DNA of 64,000 bases. Origin: Haloprofundus halobius (lineage in GTDB: Archaea; Halobacteriota; Halobacteria; Halobacteriales; Haloferacaceae). Under the pieces are notes generated by a model that worked only from the letters and a program-made list of their open reading frames with translations, did no database searches and was not told the origin of the DNA. How positions within the stretch are numbered: position 1 is the stretch's first letter; the number at the start of each line of letters is the position of its first letter. The stretch lies in NCBI RefSeq assembly GCF_020097835.1, contig NZ_CP083666.1, positions 1,488,001 through 1,552,000 on the forward strand, read 5' to 3'. The position numbers and the translations under genes were made by a program. Below are positions 50,663-58,716 of this stretch, piece after piece.

Positions 50663-51226
50663 ATGACGACGCTCAGCGACCTCTGGTTTCTGGCCGACGA
50701 GGCGCGACGTCGCGCCGAGCGAGCGTACCACACGCTCGACGACCGATACGACTCGTTTCTGGAGCGGCCGCGGACGAGACGCGTCTCCCGGCCGCGGTTC
50801 CGCACGCTTGCGACCCGTATCCGCGCGACGGGCGCACCGTTCGGCGCGCAGACCGTGGTCTACCGGACCGACGGACGGGTGTTGTTAGTGCGCCACGACG
50901 CGGTCGACAGGTGGGTCCTCCCCGGCGGCGGCGTCGACGACGGAGAGACGTTTCTCCAGGCGGCCGAGCGCGAACTCGCCGAGGAGGCGGGCGTCGACGC
51001 GTCGTACGACGGCCTCGCGATGCTGAACCGCGTTCACGTCGTCTTCGACGACCATCGGACGTGGGGCGTCCTGCCGGTGTTCGCCGCCGAGGCCGAGACG
51101 ACGCAGACGCGCGTCTCCGACCCCGACGACGAGATCTCGGCGGCCGACTGGTTCCGCGTCGAGGCGCTCCCGGACGACACCCGCGACGCGGAGGATATCG
51201 TCGCGTGGTTCCGGCAGGCGTTCTAG
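50663..51226 (+). CDS. Nudix hydrolase
   Basis: Nudix enzymes cleave nucleoside diphosphates linked to another group. The 187-residue protein has a 55-residue N-terminal helix-rich extension ([20 protein letters not shown]), then [20 protein letters not shown]. The Nudix box is [20 protein letters not shown] followed by EAGV, matching G-x5-E-x7-RE-x2-EE-x-[21 protein letters not shown] follows. The N-terminal extension may set the substrate, perhaps a nucleotide sugar or dinucleotide. It is a single gene with no clear partner; no signal peptide is seen. The ATG at 50663 fits the family. Confidence 0.9.
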   Translation: MTTLSDLWFLADEARRRAERAYHTLDDRYDSFLERPRTRRVSRPRFRTLATRIRATGAPFGAQTVVYRTDGRVLLVRHDAVDRWVLPGGGVDDGETFLQAAERELAEEAGVDASYDGLAMLNRVHVVFDDHRTWGVLPVFAAEAETTQTRVSDPDDEISAADWFRVEALPDDTRDAEDIVAWFRQAF

Positions 51227-51512
51227 CGCCCGCGACTCCGGATAGATACGTCTCCCGTCAGCGTCGGTCGTTCCGTCCGCGACGCGTCGGCGTCTGTCTC
51301 GCGTTTCACCGGTCGACGGTTCGTGACGGCCGAAACCGGCGGGGGCGTCGACAGCGGACGCTCGACGGAGCGATAGCGAACAGGCGGCCCCTGGTTCCGC
51401 ACGGCTTCGGCGCGGCGTCTGCACCGTCGTCGGCGGGCCGCACACCCGCCTCGACCGACGACGGTAGTTCTCAGCGCACGCGGACGAGTGGCCCCGTAAC
51501 CCTACTTGAAGT

Positions 51513-51908
51513 TCAGGTAACGACCGCGTAGACGAACAGGAAGCCGAAGTAGAGGACGACGAGCGCGCCGAGTGAGACGAGGCGGAACCGTTTGAGGTCG
51601 GCCTCCTCGTCCGCGTAGGCGTCGCGGTACGCCTCCCGTTCCGTCTCGGTGAGGTCGTTCGCGTGGTTCAGTCCCCGGTGAAGCGCGAGATGCCGCTCCT
51701 CGACGAAGGGGTCGCCGCAGTACCGACAGCGGAAGGCGACGTCGTCCTCGCTGTCGCCCTCGACGCGACGCGGTCGAACGGCGCGACCGTCTCCGGTACG
51801 GCCGGTCCCGACGGGCGAACGCGCGCTCTCGGTCGTCCGCTCGCCGCCGGCGGGCGCGTCGATGCGGTCGGTGCGGTCGGTCCGTTGGGTCGGGTCGGAG
51901 TCGGTCAT
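51513..51908 (-). CDS. C2H2 zinc finger with a C-terminal membrane helix
   Basis: The 131-residue protein has an acidic, disordered first half (TDRTDRIDAPAGGERTTESA), a single finger FRCRYCGDPFVEERHLALHR followed by GLNH (C-x2-C-x12-H-x4-H), an acidic helix (ETEREAYRDAYADEEADLKR), and a C-terminal hydrophobic anchor (LVSLGALVVLYFGFLFVYAV). A zinc finger tethered to the membrane is unusual. It starts inside the stop codon of a large membrane protein gene (ATGA overlap), so the two are coupled and probably work together. The partner lies beside cytochrome oxidase subunit III, which hints at respiratory complex assembly, but this is only context. Confidence 0.8.
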   Translation of the reverse strand: MTDSDPTQRTDRTDRIDAPAGGERTTESARSPVGTGRTGDGRAVRPRRVEGDSEDDVAFRCRYCGDPFVEERHLALHRGLNHANDLTETEREAYRDAYADEEADLKRFRLVSLGALVVLYFGFLFVYAVVT

Positions 51909-53434
51909 ATGTAGGGGGGTGTCGCAGGCGGTTCGCTGACGATCCAGAGGCTGGCCATCGTGTACAGCACCATCACGACGGTGACACCGTACTGGCTGTG
52001 GATGGCCTGCAGTCGGTCCGGAAAGAGGTCGTACGCCACCGCGTGGGCGACCCAGACGGCGACGAGGTGACCGAGGAGGACGAAGAACAGTTCGAGGCCG
52101 CCGAACCACGACGGCAGCGACGCCAGCGTGAGCGGGTTCTGCGGCGGCGAGATGGCCGAGAGCGTCGCGAGGTCGACGAGCGTCGAACCGCCGACGTCGA
52201 GTAGCGTGGGCGACAGCGACAGCAACACGCCGAGGTTGTGCGCGAGGTGGTAGCCCGCCGCGATGGCCAGCAGCGACGGCGCGAACCGCTCGGCGAGATA
52301 CTCGACGCCGTAGTACGTCTCGGCGTAGCGTCGGGCGAGGCGCGCCGACCACCAGTAGACGCGCAGAAACGCCAGGTAGCCGAGGACGTAGACCCCGAGA
52401 TAGCCGAGCAGCGGCGGGACGCCGACGGCGACCAGTTCGATGACGAGCCACGCCCAGAGGTTCGTGCCGACGAAGCCGTCGTAGGTGGTGACGTAGACGA
52501 CGGCGACGACGAACGCCACCTGGTCGCGGCCGACGACGAGGCCCGCCTCGGAGAGACCCGCCCCGGGGAGTCGAAACCGGAGGCCGTCGTCGGTTCGCTC
52601 CAGCGGCGCGGCGCGGCCGTAGAACTCGAACGTCCGCGAGATGGGATCGACCGTCCCGAACCAGCGGTCGGGACCGAAGACGACGCTCCCGGCGAGCGAC
52701 ACAATGGTGTAGGCGACGATGACCGCCGCGAGTATCCGCGGTTCGTCGCCGACGGGGGCGACGACCTCCACGAAAATGAGCGCGAGGAGGCCGACGACGG
52801 CGGGCCACGTGCCGTAGCGCGCGGGGTACTCGCGGTCGAGCGACGGGAGCAGTTCGGCGAGCGCGCGGAACGGGTTCAGCGTCGGCCACGTGTCGCCGAC
52901 GAGGTAGACCGAGGCGACGTAGCCGCCCCACCACCCCACCCAGACGACGAGAATCGCGAGGTTCCGGAGCTGCGTATTCGGACCGACGAAGCCCACGTAG
53001 ACGGTCACCGCGAGCAAAACGACGGAGGCCGCCCGGGCGACGAGACGGACGAGTCGGCCCGGCGACGGAAGCGCGCCGCCCCAGTCGTGAATCGAGCGAA
53101 TGAACCGCCGGTCGGTGACGAAACTCGCGAGCAGAAACGACGCGCCGACGGCCCCGCCGCCGGTGAGCAGGAACAGCCACGTCGGGATGTCGAGCGTGCC
53201 CGGCGCGGCGCTGCGAACCGCACCGGCGTGGGCGGCGGCGACGCCCGTCACGGCGACGAACGTCGAGAGGACGGCCGCCGCGACGACGAGCGCGCGGGCG
53301 AATCGGGCGGCGGGTCGTCGGTCGTCGCGAACCGGGGAAGCGTCGCGGCCGCCGAGAGCGACGGCGTCGCCCCCGCCGGGAGACGCCGAGTCCGAGCGAC
53401 CGCCACGACCGGACGACCGGGGACGTTGAGCCAT
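51905..53434 (-). CDS. Large multi-pass membrane protein, unknown function
   Basis: The 509-residue protein has about 12 hydrophobic segments after a polar, glycine-rich start (SSGRGGRSDSASPGGG). The first is ALVVAAAVLSTFVAVTGVAA, then WLFLLTGGGAVGASFLLASF. ILVVWVGWWGGYVASVYLVG, NPFRALAELLPSL and HSQYGVTVVMVLYTMASLWI are also visible. His residues near HLAHNLGVLLSL and HIVAVWVAHAVA could bind metal, though this is not proven. I do not recognise a family; the size resembles a small multi-pass oxidase-like or copper-handling membrane protein. It is divergent from coxC and is followed by a membrane-anchored zinc finger gene in ATGA overlap. Confidence 0.75.
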   Translation of the reverse strand: MAQRPRSSGRGGRSDSASPGGGDAVALGGRDASPVRDDRRPAARFARALVVAAAVLSTFVAVTGVAAAHAGAVRSAAPGTLDIPTWLFLLTGGGAVGASFLLASFVTDRRFIRSIHDWGGALPSPGRLVRLVARAASVVLLAVTVYVGFVGPNTQLRNLAILVVWVGWWGGYVASVYLVGDTWPTLNPFRALAELLPSLDREYPARYGTWPAVVGLLALIFVEVVAPVGDEPRILAAVIVAYTIVSLAGSVVFGPDRWFGTVDPISRTFEFYGRAAPLERTDDGLRFRLPGAGLSEAGLVVGRDQVAFVVAVVYVTTYDGFVGTNLWAWLVIELVAVGVPPLLGYLGVYVLGYLAFLRVYWWSARLARRYAETYYGVEYLAERFAPSLLAIAAGYHLAHNLGVLLSLSPTLLDVGGSTLVDLATLSAISPPQNPLTLASLPSWFGGLELFFVLLGHLVAVWVAHAVAYDLFPDRLQAIHSQYGVTVVMVLYTMASLWIVSEPPATPPYI

Positions 53435-53539
53435 CGTCGAGAGTAGGACGACTCGCCACGAGTATGTTGCGACTTCGCGCCACCTATCGAGAGTCGAACC
53501 ACTCGCAGACGGTCCCCGCGTGCGCCGCAAGTAGGGAGG

Positions 53540-53547
53540 TTTTTTAG
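53540..53547 (+). promoter_or_regulatory. TATA element for the oxidase subunit III gene
   Basis: TTTTTTAG is centred about 27 nt before the ATG at 53571. It supports that codon over an in-frame ATG-like start at 53547 that overlaps the element. Confidence 0.6.
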
Positions 53548-53570
53548 TGGACCGACGGCAACGCACGGAC

Positions 53571-54431
53571 ATGAGTACGCAAGAATCACACGAGGACCAC
53601 GGGCATCACCTCCCGGCGGTCGAGGACTGGCCCCACGGGTTCGGTGAGGCGTCGTGGTGGCCGTTCGTCACCGCCGTCGGCGGCGCGGGGTTGTACATCG
53701 GCGCGGCGCTGTACATCATCGCGTCGGGGAACCCCCAACTGCTGCCGCCGATCGCCGGCCCCGCCGTCTTCGTCGGCAGCGTCGGCCTGTTCCTCGTCGG
53801 CGTCTACGGCTGGGTGTACCACGCCTTCGTGAGCCACTTCTGGTCGCGCGACACGCACGCGAACGGGTCGCTCGCCCTGAAGTGGGGGATGGTCGCGTTC
53901 CTCGGTTCCGAACTCGCGACGTTCGGCGCGGTGTTCACGTACTACTTCTTCATCCGTGCGGGGACGTGGCCGCCGCAGGAGCTTCCGCCACTACTCAGTT
54001 CGCTCGTGCTGGCGAACACGGCGCTGCTCATCGCGTCGAGTTTCACGCTCCACTGGGCGCACGTCGCCATCCGCCGCGAGAACCGCCGCCAGTTCATCCT
54101 CGGCCTCGTCGTGACGCTCGTGCTCGGCGTGGTGTTCATCGGCGGACAGGTGCTCGAATACTACGAGTTCATCGCACACGAGGGCTTCACGCTCACGAGC
54201 GGCATCTTCGCCAGCGCGTTCTTCGGCCTGACGGGTCTCCACGGTCTCCACGTCAGCCTCGGCGCGGTGCTTCTGGGCATCGTTCTCGTCCGTGCGCTCG
54301 CCGGACAGTACTCCGCCGACCGTCACGTCTCGGTCAGCACCGCCTCGATGTACTGGCACTTCGTCGACATCGTCTGGATCTTCCTCGTCGTCGTGCTGTA
54401 CGCCGGTGCCGTCGTCGGCGGCGGCGCGTAA
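53571..54431 (+). CDS. coxC: Cytochrome c oxidase subunit III (heme-copper oxidase)
   Basis: Subunit III is an accessory membrane part of heme-copper terminal oxidases that stabilises proton uptake. The 286-residue protein has seven hydrophobic segments. They include FVTAVGGAGLYIGAALYIIA and GPAVFVGSVGLFLVGVYGWV. KWGMVAFLGSELATFGAVFT carries the conserved Glu, then HWAHVAIRRENRRQFILGLV and TGLHGLHVSLGAVLLGIVLV with the paired His. The end MYWHFVDIVWIFLVVVLYAG is the family signature. Subunits I and II are not in the window. The N-terminal HEDHGHHLP is His-rich. The gene is divergent from a membrane protein gene of unknown function. Confidence 0.92.
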   Translation: MSTQESHEDHGHHLPAVEDWPHGFGEASWWPFVTAVGGAGLYIGAALYIIASGNPQLLPPIAGPAVFVGSVGLFLVGVYGWVYHAFVSHFWSRDTHANGSLALKWGMVAFLGSELATFGAVFTYYFFIRAGTWPPQELPPLLSSLVLANTALLIASSFTLHWAHVAIRRENRRQFILGLVVTLVLGVVFIGGQVLEYYEFIAHEGFTLTSGIFASAFFGLTGLHGLHVSLGAVLLGIVLVRALAGQYSADRHVSVSTASMYWHFVDIVWIFLVVVLYAGAVVGGGA

Positions 54432-54515
54432 TCACGGACGACCAGACAGCCCGCATTTTCGGTCGTTCTCGCCTCCGAGCGGCCGCACCGTTTTTCGACG
54501 ACCCGACACCGTCTC

Positions 54516-54715
54516 TCACCCGAACCGCGTCTCCGGCGGCGGAGTCGTCTCCGTGAGTACCAGCGTCAACAGGACGAAGTACGTCGCGAGCCCGGAGACG
54601 AGCGCCGCGAGCACCCACCGAGACCGAGCACGACACCTGCAACAGCGACGGCGAAGACGGCGAGAACCGACGTCAGTTGTACCCCGGGCCGCCGCCAGAG
54701 GCGCGCGCTCGTCAT
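54516..54715 (-). pseudogene. Small membrane protein gene with a single-base frameshift
   Basis: From the ATG at 54715 the frame encodes MTSARLWRRPGVQLTSVLAV and a first helix (FAVAVAGVVLGLG), then loses sense. In the next frame the second helix follows: WVLAALVSGLATYFVLLTLV then LTETTPPPETRFG to a stop at 54516. One base appears to be missing near 54613-54621; with it the protein would be 66 residues with two helices. The ATG overlaps the stop codon of the upstream DUF998 gene as ATGA, showing it is a real, translationally coupled gene. It is either decaying or hit by an assembly error. Confidence 0.7.
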
Positions 54716-55287
54716 CGACGCGAACCGACCGACGCCGTCGCGACAGGGCTCAGCGCCAGCACCCACGCGGCGAGAATCACCGCCCCGACCAGTTCGGGAA
54801 GCGCGAGACCGGGCCCCGGAAACCACCCGGCGGCCCACGCTGCCCACGAGAGCAGGTGGACGACGACGAGCGTGAGCGAGCGTCGTCCGGTCGTCGCGCG
54901 ACGACGGACCACGCCATCCGCGGCGAGCGTCGCCGTCAGGAGCAGGTAGAACGCGACGGCGACGGCGAAGTGCGGCGACGTGTCCATCGGGAAGACGCCG
55001 ACGAGACCCATCGCGACGGCCGTGAGCGCGAAGAGAACGGCGACGACGCGGGATGCACGCGACACCGCCGCGCGCCACAGCGGAACCGCGTACGGAAGCG
55101 CCAGCAGCGCACCGACGACGAGGCCGCCGTTGAACAGCAGCGCCGTCACCGGGTCGACGCCAAGTTCGGAAAGAGCGTCGCGCGACCACGAGAACCACGG
55201 CGCGACGACGGTAGCGGTCAGAATCGCCCCGAGTGTGACGGCGGGCGCGACGCGACCGAGTCGGCGAGCGAGTTCGACGCGTTGCAT
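54712..55287 (-). CDS. DUF998-type membrane protein
   Basis: The 191-residue protein has six hydrophobic segments and the typical DUF998 order: APAVTLGAILTATVVAPWFS, then WSRDALSELGVDPVTALLFN (SxxxxSELG motif), FNGGLVVGALLALPYAVPLW, GLVGVFPMDTSPHFAVAVAF (with the FPxDxxPxxH pattern) and VHLLSWAAWAAGWFPGPGLA. The conserved Asp and His residues face one side and might form a catalytic site; the function is unknown. Its stop overlaps the start of a frameshifted small membrane gene. It is divergent from a DUF488-type gene. Confidence 0.87.
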   Translation of the reverse strand: MQRVELARRLGRVAPAVTLGAILTATVVAPWFSWSRDALSELGVDPVTALLFNGGLVVGALLALPYAVPLWRAAVSRASRVVAVLFALTAVAMGLVGVFPMDTSPHFAVAVAFYLLLTATLAADGVVRRRATTGRRSLTLVVVHLLSWAAWAAGWFPGPGLALPELVGAVILAAWVLALSPVATASVGSRR

Positions 55288-55390
55288 CGTCGACTATCGA
55301 GGAGAGCGAACGATAGTGGTTGCGGAGTTGATGGGTCGGCAGGTGGAGGGTGTTCGCCGAAACACCGGCGTATCGCGGTCGCCGAAACAG

Positions 55391-55399
55391 TTCTTATCC
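55391..55399 (+). promoter_or_regulatory. TATA-like element of the DUF488-type gene
   Basis: TTCTTATCC is centred about 25 nt before the ATG at 55419, suitable for a leaderless transcript. Confidence 0.5.
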
Positions 55400-55418
55400 G
55401 CGAGCGGGGACGATACCT

Positions 55419-55877
55419 ATGAGCAGCGAAGAGACGGGAGACCTGTACGACACGTACGTCGCCGCGCTCCAACACGGGTTGGTCGAACTTCCCGAGGACG
55501 TGCGTCTGGTCGGCGTCGTCCGCCGGCCGACGCGGTGGTTCCACGCCGCCGTCGACGAGAATCGTCCGTCGCTCGCGCCGCCGGAGACGCTCTTAGACGA
55601 GTTCTCACGGGAGCGAGACGACCTGAAGATGGCCGGGCTCTGCGACGAGGGCGCGCACAACGCCGCGTGGGAGAACATCGGATTCGGGGGACGCTATCGG
55701 GAGTATCTCGAAACCGCCGAGCCTGAGTCGACGCTAGAGTCGCTGACGGCCGAACTCCGCGCAGGCGACGACGCGGCGCTCGTCTGCTACGAGAACACCG
55801 AGAAGAAACGCTGTCATCGGACGATTCTGCGGGACGTACTCGCCGAACGCCTCCAAAGCTCGTCCCGGTCGGAGTGA
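55419..55877 (+). CDS. DUF488-related protein
   Basis: The 152-residue cytoplasmic protein carries GLVELPEDVRLVGVVRRPTR near the start and ends with AALVCYENTEKKRCHRTILR, the C-x...-CHR signature of the DUF488 family (usually LLCYE...CHR). The two cysteines and a histidine could form a catalytic or metal site; no biochemical role is established. The middle segment LDEFSRERDDLKMAGLCDEG and FGGRYREYLETAEPE is helical. It opens a run of four + strand genes (hypothetical, membrane protein, CDP-alcohol transferase) with partial overlaps. Its own TATA is present. Confidence 0.78.
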   Translation: MSSEETGDLYDTYVAALQHGLVELPEDVRLVGVVRRPTRWFHAAVDENRPSLAPPETLLDEFSRERDDLKMAGLCDEGAHNAAWENIGFGGRYREYLETAEPESTLESLTAELRAGDDAALVCYENTEKKRCHRTILRDVLAERLQSSSRSE

Positions 55878-55941
55878 CGGCGGAACGCGCCGTTCTCATC
55901 ATCCGAGCAACACTTATTCGCCAACAGTACACGTGTTCACT

Positions 55942-56373
55942 ATGCATTCGAACCCGTGGCGGGTCGCGCTCAGCGCCGTCCTCGCTGGCGCGCTCGTCGC
56001 CTCGGCGATGAACCGAACCGCCGAGCGAATCGACACGACCGGCTACGGGACGTACGGCGACTACAACCGCCTCGACCAGAACCACCCGTTCGGGCAGGCG
56101 TTCCTCGACTACCCCGAACGACCGATGGACGGGTCGCCGTCCACCGTGTTCAACTGCCGAACCGACAGCCAAGTCGGCAGCAGCCTCCGGATGGTCGTCG
56201 GGTTCGAGAACGACTCCTCGGTGATTCTCCCCGGCGACAGCTCCGGCAACCCGTGGTCGCCGCAGTACGACGACCAACTTGATATGTGGGCCGACGGTGA
56301 GTACAGACGGATGACGCTCGATTCGCCCGGGGGCGACCCCGACCTCGTGTTCGTCGCGGAGGAGTCGTCGTGA
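55942..56373 (+). CDS. Exported or anchored protein of unknown function
   Basis: The 143-residue protein begins MHSNPWRVALSAVLAGALVA, a short basic start and one hydrophobic stretch that looks like a signal anchor. The rest is polar (NRTAERIDTTGYGTYGDYNR, VFNCRTDSQVGSSLRMVVGF, WADGEYRRMTLDSPGGDPDL) and should lie outside the cell. A single Cys is present. I do not recognise a family. A TATA-like CTTATTC is about 27 nt before the ATG at 55942. Its stop overlaps the GTG of the next gene as GTGA, so the two are translated together and may interact at the membrane. Confidence 0.65.
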   Translation: MHSNPWRVALSAVLAGALVASAMNRTAERIDTTGYGTYGDYNRLDQNHPFGQAFLDYPERPMDGSPSTVFNCRTDSQVGSSLRMVVGFENDSSVILPGDSSGNPWSPQYDDQLDMWADGEYRRMTLDSPGGDPDLVFVAEESS

Positions 56374-56720
56374 GCACCGGTACGCGCACGGACTCGGCGC
56401 TCGCGCCGGTCCGCACCGGCCGGTACGCCGAACTCGCGCTGACTCTCGCCACCGTCGTCGGCGTCGCGGCGACGGTGGTTCACTGGGCGGGCCTCGTCGT
56501 CGGCGGCGTTCTCGTCGGCCTCGTCGCCACCTCGCTCTCGCGCGCCGTCGTCAACGGTCTCACGTTCGGCTTGGTCGTCCTCTTCGCCTTCGGGGCGTGG
56601 TTGCTGTACGAAGGGGCGCTCTCGACGGCGCTGGAGACGGGACAAATCGGCGCGTTGACCGTCGCTGCCGCGTTCGGACTGCCGCTCGCGGCCGCCGTTG
56701 CGGTTCGCGCGCTGGTCTGA
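56370..56720 (+). CDS. Three-helix membrane protein, unknown function
   Basis: The 116-residue protein starts at a GTG in overlap with the previous stop. Segments ALTLATVVGVAATVVHWAGL, VVGGVLVGLVATSLSRAVVN, LTFGLVVLFAFGAWLLYEGA and ALTVAAAFGLPLAAAVAVRA are hydrophobic, three or four helices. No motif is recognised. The coupled arrangement with an exported protein suggests a small membrane complex. The N-terminal tail (STGTRTDSALAPVRTGRYAE) is polar. It is followed after 70 nt by a CDP-alcohol phosphatidyltransferase gene on the same strand. Confidence 0.65.
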   Translation: MSTGTRTDSALAPVRTGRYAELALTLATVVGVAATVVHWAGLVVGGVLVGLVATSLSRAVVNGLTFGLVVLFAFGAWLLYEGALSTALETGQIGALTVAAAFGLPLAAAVAVRALV

Positions 56721-56790
56721 ACGCGGCCCATCTCGCGTCGGGGGGAGGGGTCACGCGCGGCCATAGAATTATACTTCAAGCACCCTATAT

Positions 56791-57618
56791 GTGCGTGTGT
56801 TCGAGAGCAATCGCGTCCGTCGCGAGAGTGCGCTCGCCAGTCTCCGCCGTCGTCTCGGCGGGTTCGCGGGCGTCGCCGCGCTGTCGACGCTGTTCGTCGG
56901 CGGCGTGCTCTCGACGACCCGCGCCGTGGCGACCACGACGGTCGGACGCTGGTTTTGCGTCGCCGCGGTGGTGCTTGCGCTTGAACTCGGGTGGACGGCT
57001 CGTCACCTCGGCCGGAACCGACGAACGGGCGAGGCGCTGTTCACCCGACTCGGGGCTGGCACCCTCGTCACGCTCGGGCGGGGTGTCCTGCTCGCGTGGG
57101 TCGCCGCGTTCGTCGTCGTCGACTGGCCCACCTCGACGGCGTTACTGTGGATTCCCGCCGTCCTCTACGGCACCGCCGCGGTGCTCGACGCCGTCGACGG
57201 TGCGCTCGCGCGTCGGACCGACCGCGTGACCGAACTCGGCGCGTCGCTGGACCTCGAATACGACGCGCTCGGCGTGCTCGTCGCCTGCTCCGTGGGCGTC
57301 GTCGCCGGCCTCCTTCCCGTCTGGTACCTCTCGGTCGGTCTCGCGCGCTACGCGTTCGGACTCGGCCGCTACCTGCGCCGCCGCCGCGGCGCGCCCGTCC
57401 ACGACCTTCCGCCGCGCGTCAGTCGCCGTCTGCTCGCCGGACTCCAGATGGCGTTTCTCGCCGTCGCGCTGTCGCCGCTCGTCGGTCCGGCAGTGAGAAC
57501 TACCGGCGCGACGGTGTTCGGCGGGGCGCTTCTGCTCGGGTTCGCCCGCGATTGGCTCTACGTCTCCGGCCGCGTCGGCGACGACGCGCCGAAGCCAGCC
57601 GAACACGCCGTCGATTGA
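56791..57618 (+). CDS. CDP-alcohol phosphatidyltransferase family protein (larger type)
   Basis: The 275-residue protein has the family motif DAVDGALARRTDRVTELGAS followed by LDLEYDA (D-x2-DG-x2-AR, Gly, and two spaced Asp) near residue 133. Seven hydrophobic segments surround it, e.g. LVTLGRGVLLAWVAAFVVVD and GVLVACSVGVVAGLLPVWYL. An N-terminal extension with two helices makes it longer than the 204-residue member at 17086, and their similarity is limited to the motif. It may build an unusual archaetidyl lipid. The start is GTG; an AATTATAC about 20 nt upstream may be the promoter. It converges with the SAM methyltransferase gene. Confidence 0.82.
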   Translation: MRVFESNRVRRESALASLRRRLGGFAGVAALSTLFVGGVLSTTRAVATTTVGRWFCVAAVVLALELGWTARHLGRNRRTGEALFTRLGAGTLVTLGRGVLLAWVAAFVVVDWPTSTALLWIPAVLYGTAAVLDAVDGALARRTDRVTELGASLDLEYDALGVLVACSVGVVAGLLPVWYLSVGLARYAFGLGRYLRRRRGAPVHDLPPRVSRRLLAGLQMAFLAVALSPLVGPAVRTTGATVFGGALLLGFARDWLYVSGRVGDDAPKPAEHAVD

Positions 57619-57641
57619 GCGGTTCGGTCCGAGGACGTCTG

Positions 57642-58580
57642 TCAGCAGCGGCCGTACACGTCGAGGTGGTGGGCGACGAAGGAGAGTTCGCCCCGCTCGA
57701 CGGCCGCGTGTCGCTCGTCGACCCACGCGCCGAACCCGTCGATTTCGTCCGCGCCGCCCACCGAGCCCTCGAAAAACGAGAGCAGGTGGTGCAGGAAGTA
57801 CGCCTCGTCGCCCGCGTACGGCGGCGTGACCACCCAGTCGGACCCGCCCGCCGCGAGCACCTCCCCGCCGAACTCGGGGACCGCCGCGAGCAGTTCTCTC
57901 CCCGTGCGGCTCCCGCCGGGTCGGTCCGGTGCGTCCATCGTCGCGTGGTAGGCGTCGACGATTCGCGCGTCGCGTTCGGGATCGGCCGTCGGCGCGAACC
58001 CCGTCTCGCCGTCGAAGGTGACCGGGAAGTACCAGCGGCCGTCGGCGGCGAGCGCCGAGAAGAGAGCGGCGAGCGCCGAGTCGAGGTCGACGACGTCCAG
58101 AAACGCGGCGGCGACGACGAGGTCCCACGTCTCGCCGGTCTCGGCGAGGTAGTCGAAAGCGTCAGCAGCGACGAACGAGACGGCGATACGCTCGGTCGGC
58201 GTCGAGAGAACGAGGTCGGCATCCGGTTCGTCACCGGCGCTCTCGTCGACTGCGTACCCCGCGTCCGGGGCCCACTCGACGCACCGCTCGCGGCCGCGTT
58301 CGAGACTCGCCGCGTCCCGGTCGACGAGCGTGTAGGAGACGCGGTCGGGGAGCCGATTCCAGTCGAGCAGCCGGCGGAGCATCGACCCGAGGCCGCCGCC
58401 GATATCGAGGACTCGAACCCCGCCGAAGGAGTCGCGTTCCTCGCCGGCGTCCACCGACCGAGCGAGGTCCGCGAGGTCCGCGGTCACCGCGTCGAGCGTC
58501 GGGCGGTGGAGCGCCCGGTCGTCGACGCGCTCTTTGGCGGCGAGATAGCGCTGAAACGAGTACGAGTCGGGACGTGACAC
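57642..58580 (-). CDS. Class I SAM-dependent methyltransferase
   Basis: The 312-residue protein has motif I GVRVLDIGGGLGSMLRRLLD (about residues 54-73), motif II YTLVDRDAASLERGRERC (Asp for ribose), an acidic motif near VSFVAADAFDYLAETGETWD, and motif IV DLVVAAAFLDVVDLDSAL. The C-terminal part is longer than a minimal methyltransferase (HHLLSFFEGSVGGADEIDGF, GELSFVAHHLDVYGRC). It should methylate a small molecule or lipid head group. It converges with a CDP-alcohol phosphatidyltransferase gene (23 nt between stops), so they are not one transcript, but the pair may act in the same lipid or cofactor path. The ATG at 58580 begins MSRPDSYSFQRYLAAKE. Confidence 0.85.
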   Translation of the reverse strand: MSRPDSYSFQRYLAAKERVDDRALHRPTLDAVTADLADLARSVDAGEERDSFGGVRVLDIGGGLGSMLRRLLDWNRLPDRVSYTLVDRDAASLERGRERCVEWAPDAGYAVDESAGDEPDADLVLSTPTERIAVSFVAADAFDYLAETGETWDLVVAAAFLDVVDLDSALAALFSALAADGRWYFPVTFDGETGFAPTADPERDARIVDAYHATMDAPDRPGGSRTGRELLAAVPEFGGEVLAAGGSDWVVTPPYAGDEAYFLHHLLSFFEGSVGGADEIDGFGAWVDERHAAVERGELSFVAHHLDVYGRC

Positions 58581-58683
58581 GACCGTACGTCGGTGGCGGG
58601 GGCCAAAGAGCTACTGACGGCACGTTCACAGGTGACAGACGGGTGGCTGACGGACGACTGACAGCCGCTCACGCGTCCGGAAA

Positions 58684-58690
58684 GTATTTG
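58684..58690 (+). promoter_or_regulatory. TATA-like element for the 760-residue protein
   Basis: GTATTTG is about 30 nt before the ATG at 58717 in the gap shared with the divergent methyltransferase. Confidence 0.5.
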
Positions 58691-58716
58691 CTTCGGGTGT
58701 GGTGAAGTAGCATCAA

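Noticed and set aside
52238-53446. 402-codon frame opposite the large membrane protein
   Set aside because: Very charged antisense translation of transmembrane codons, a known artefact in GC-rich genomes.
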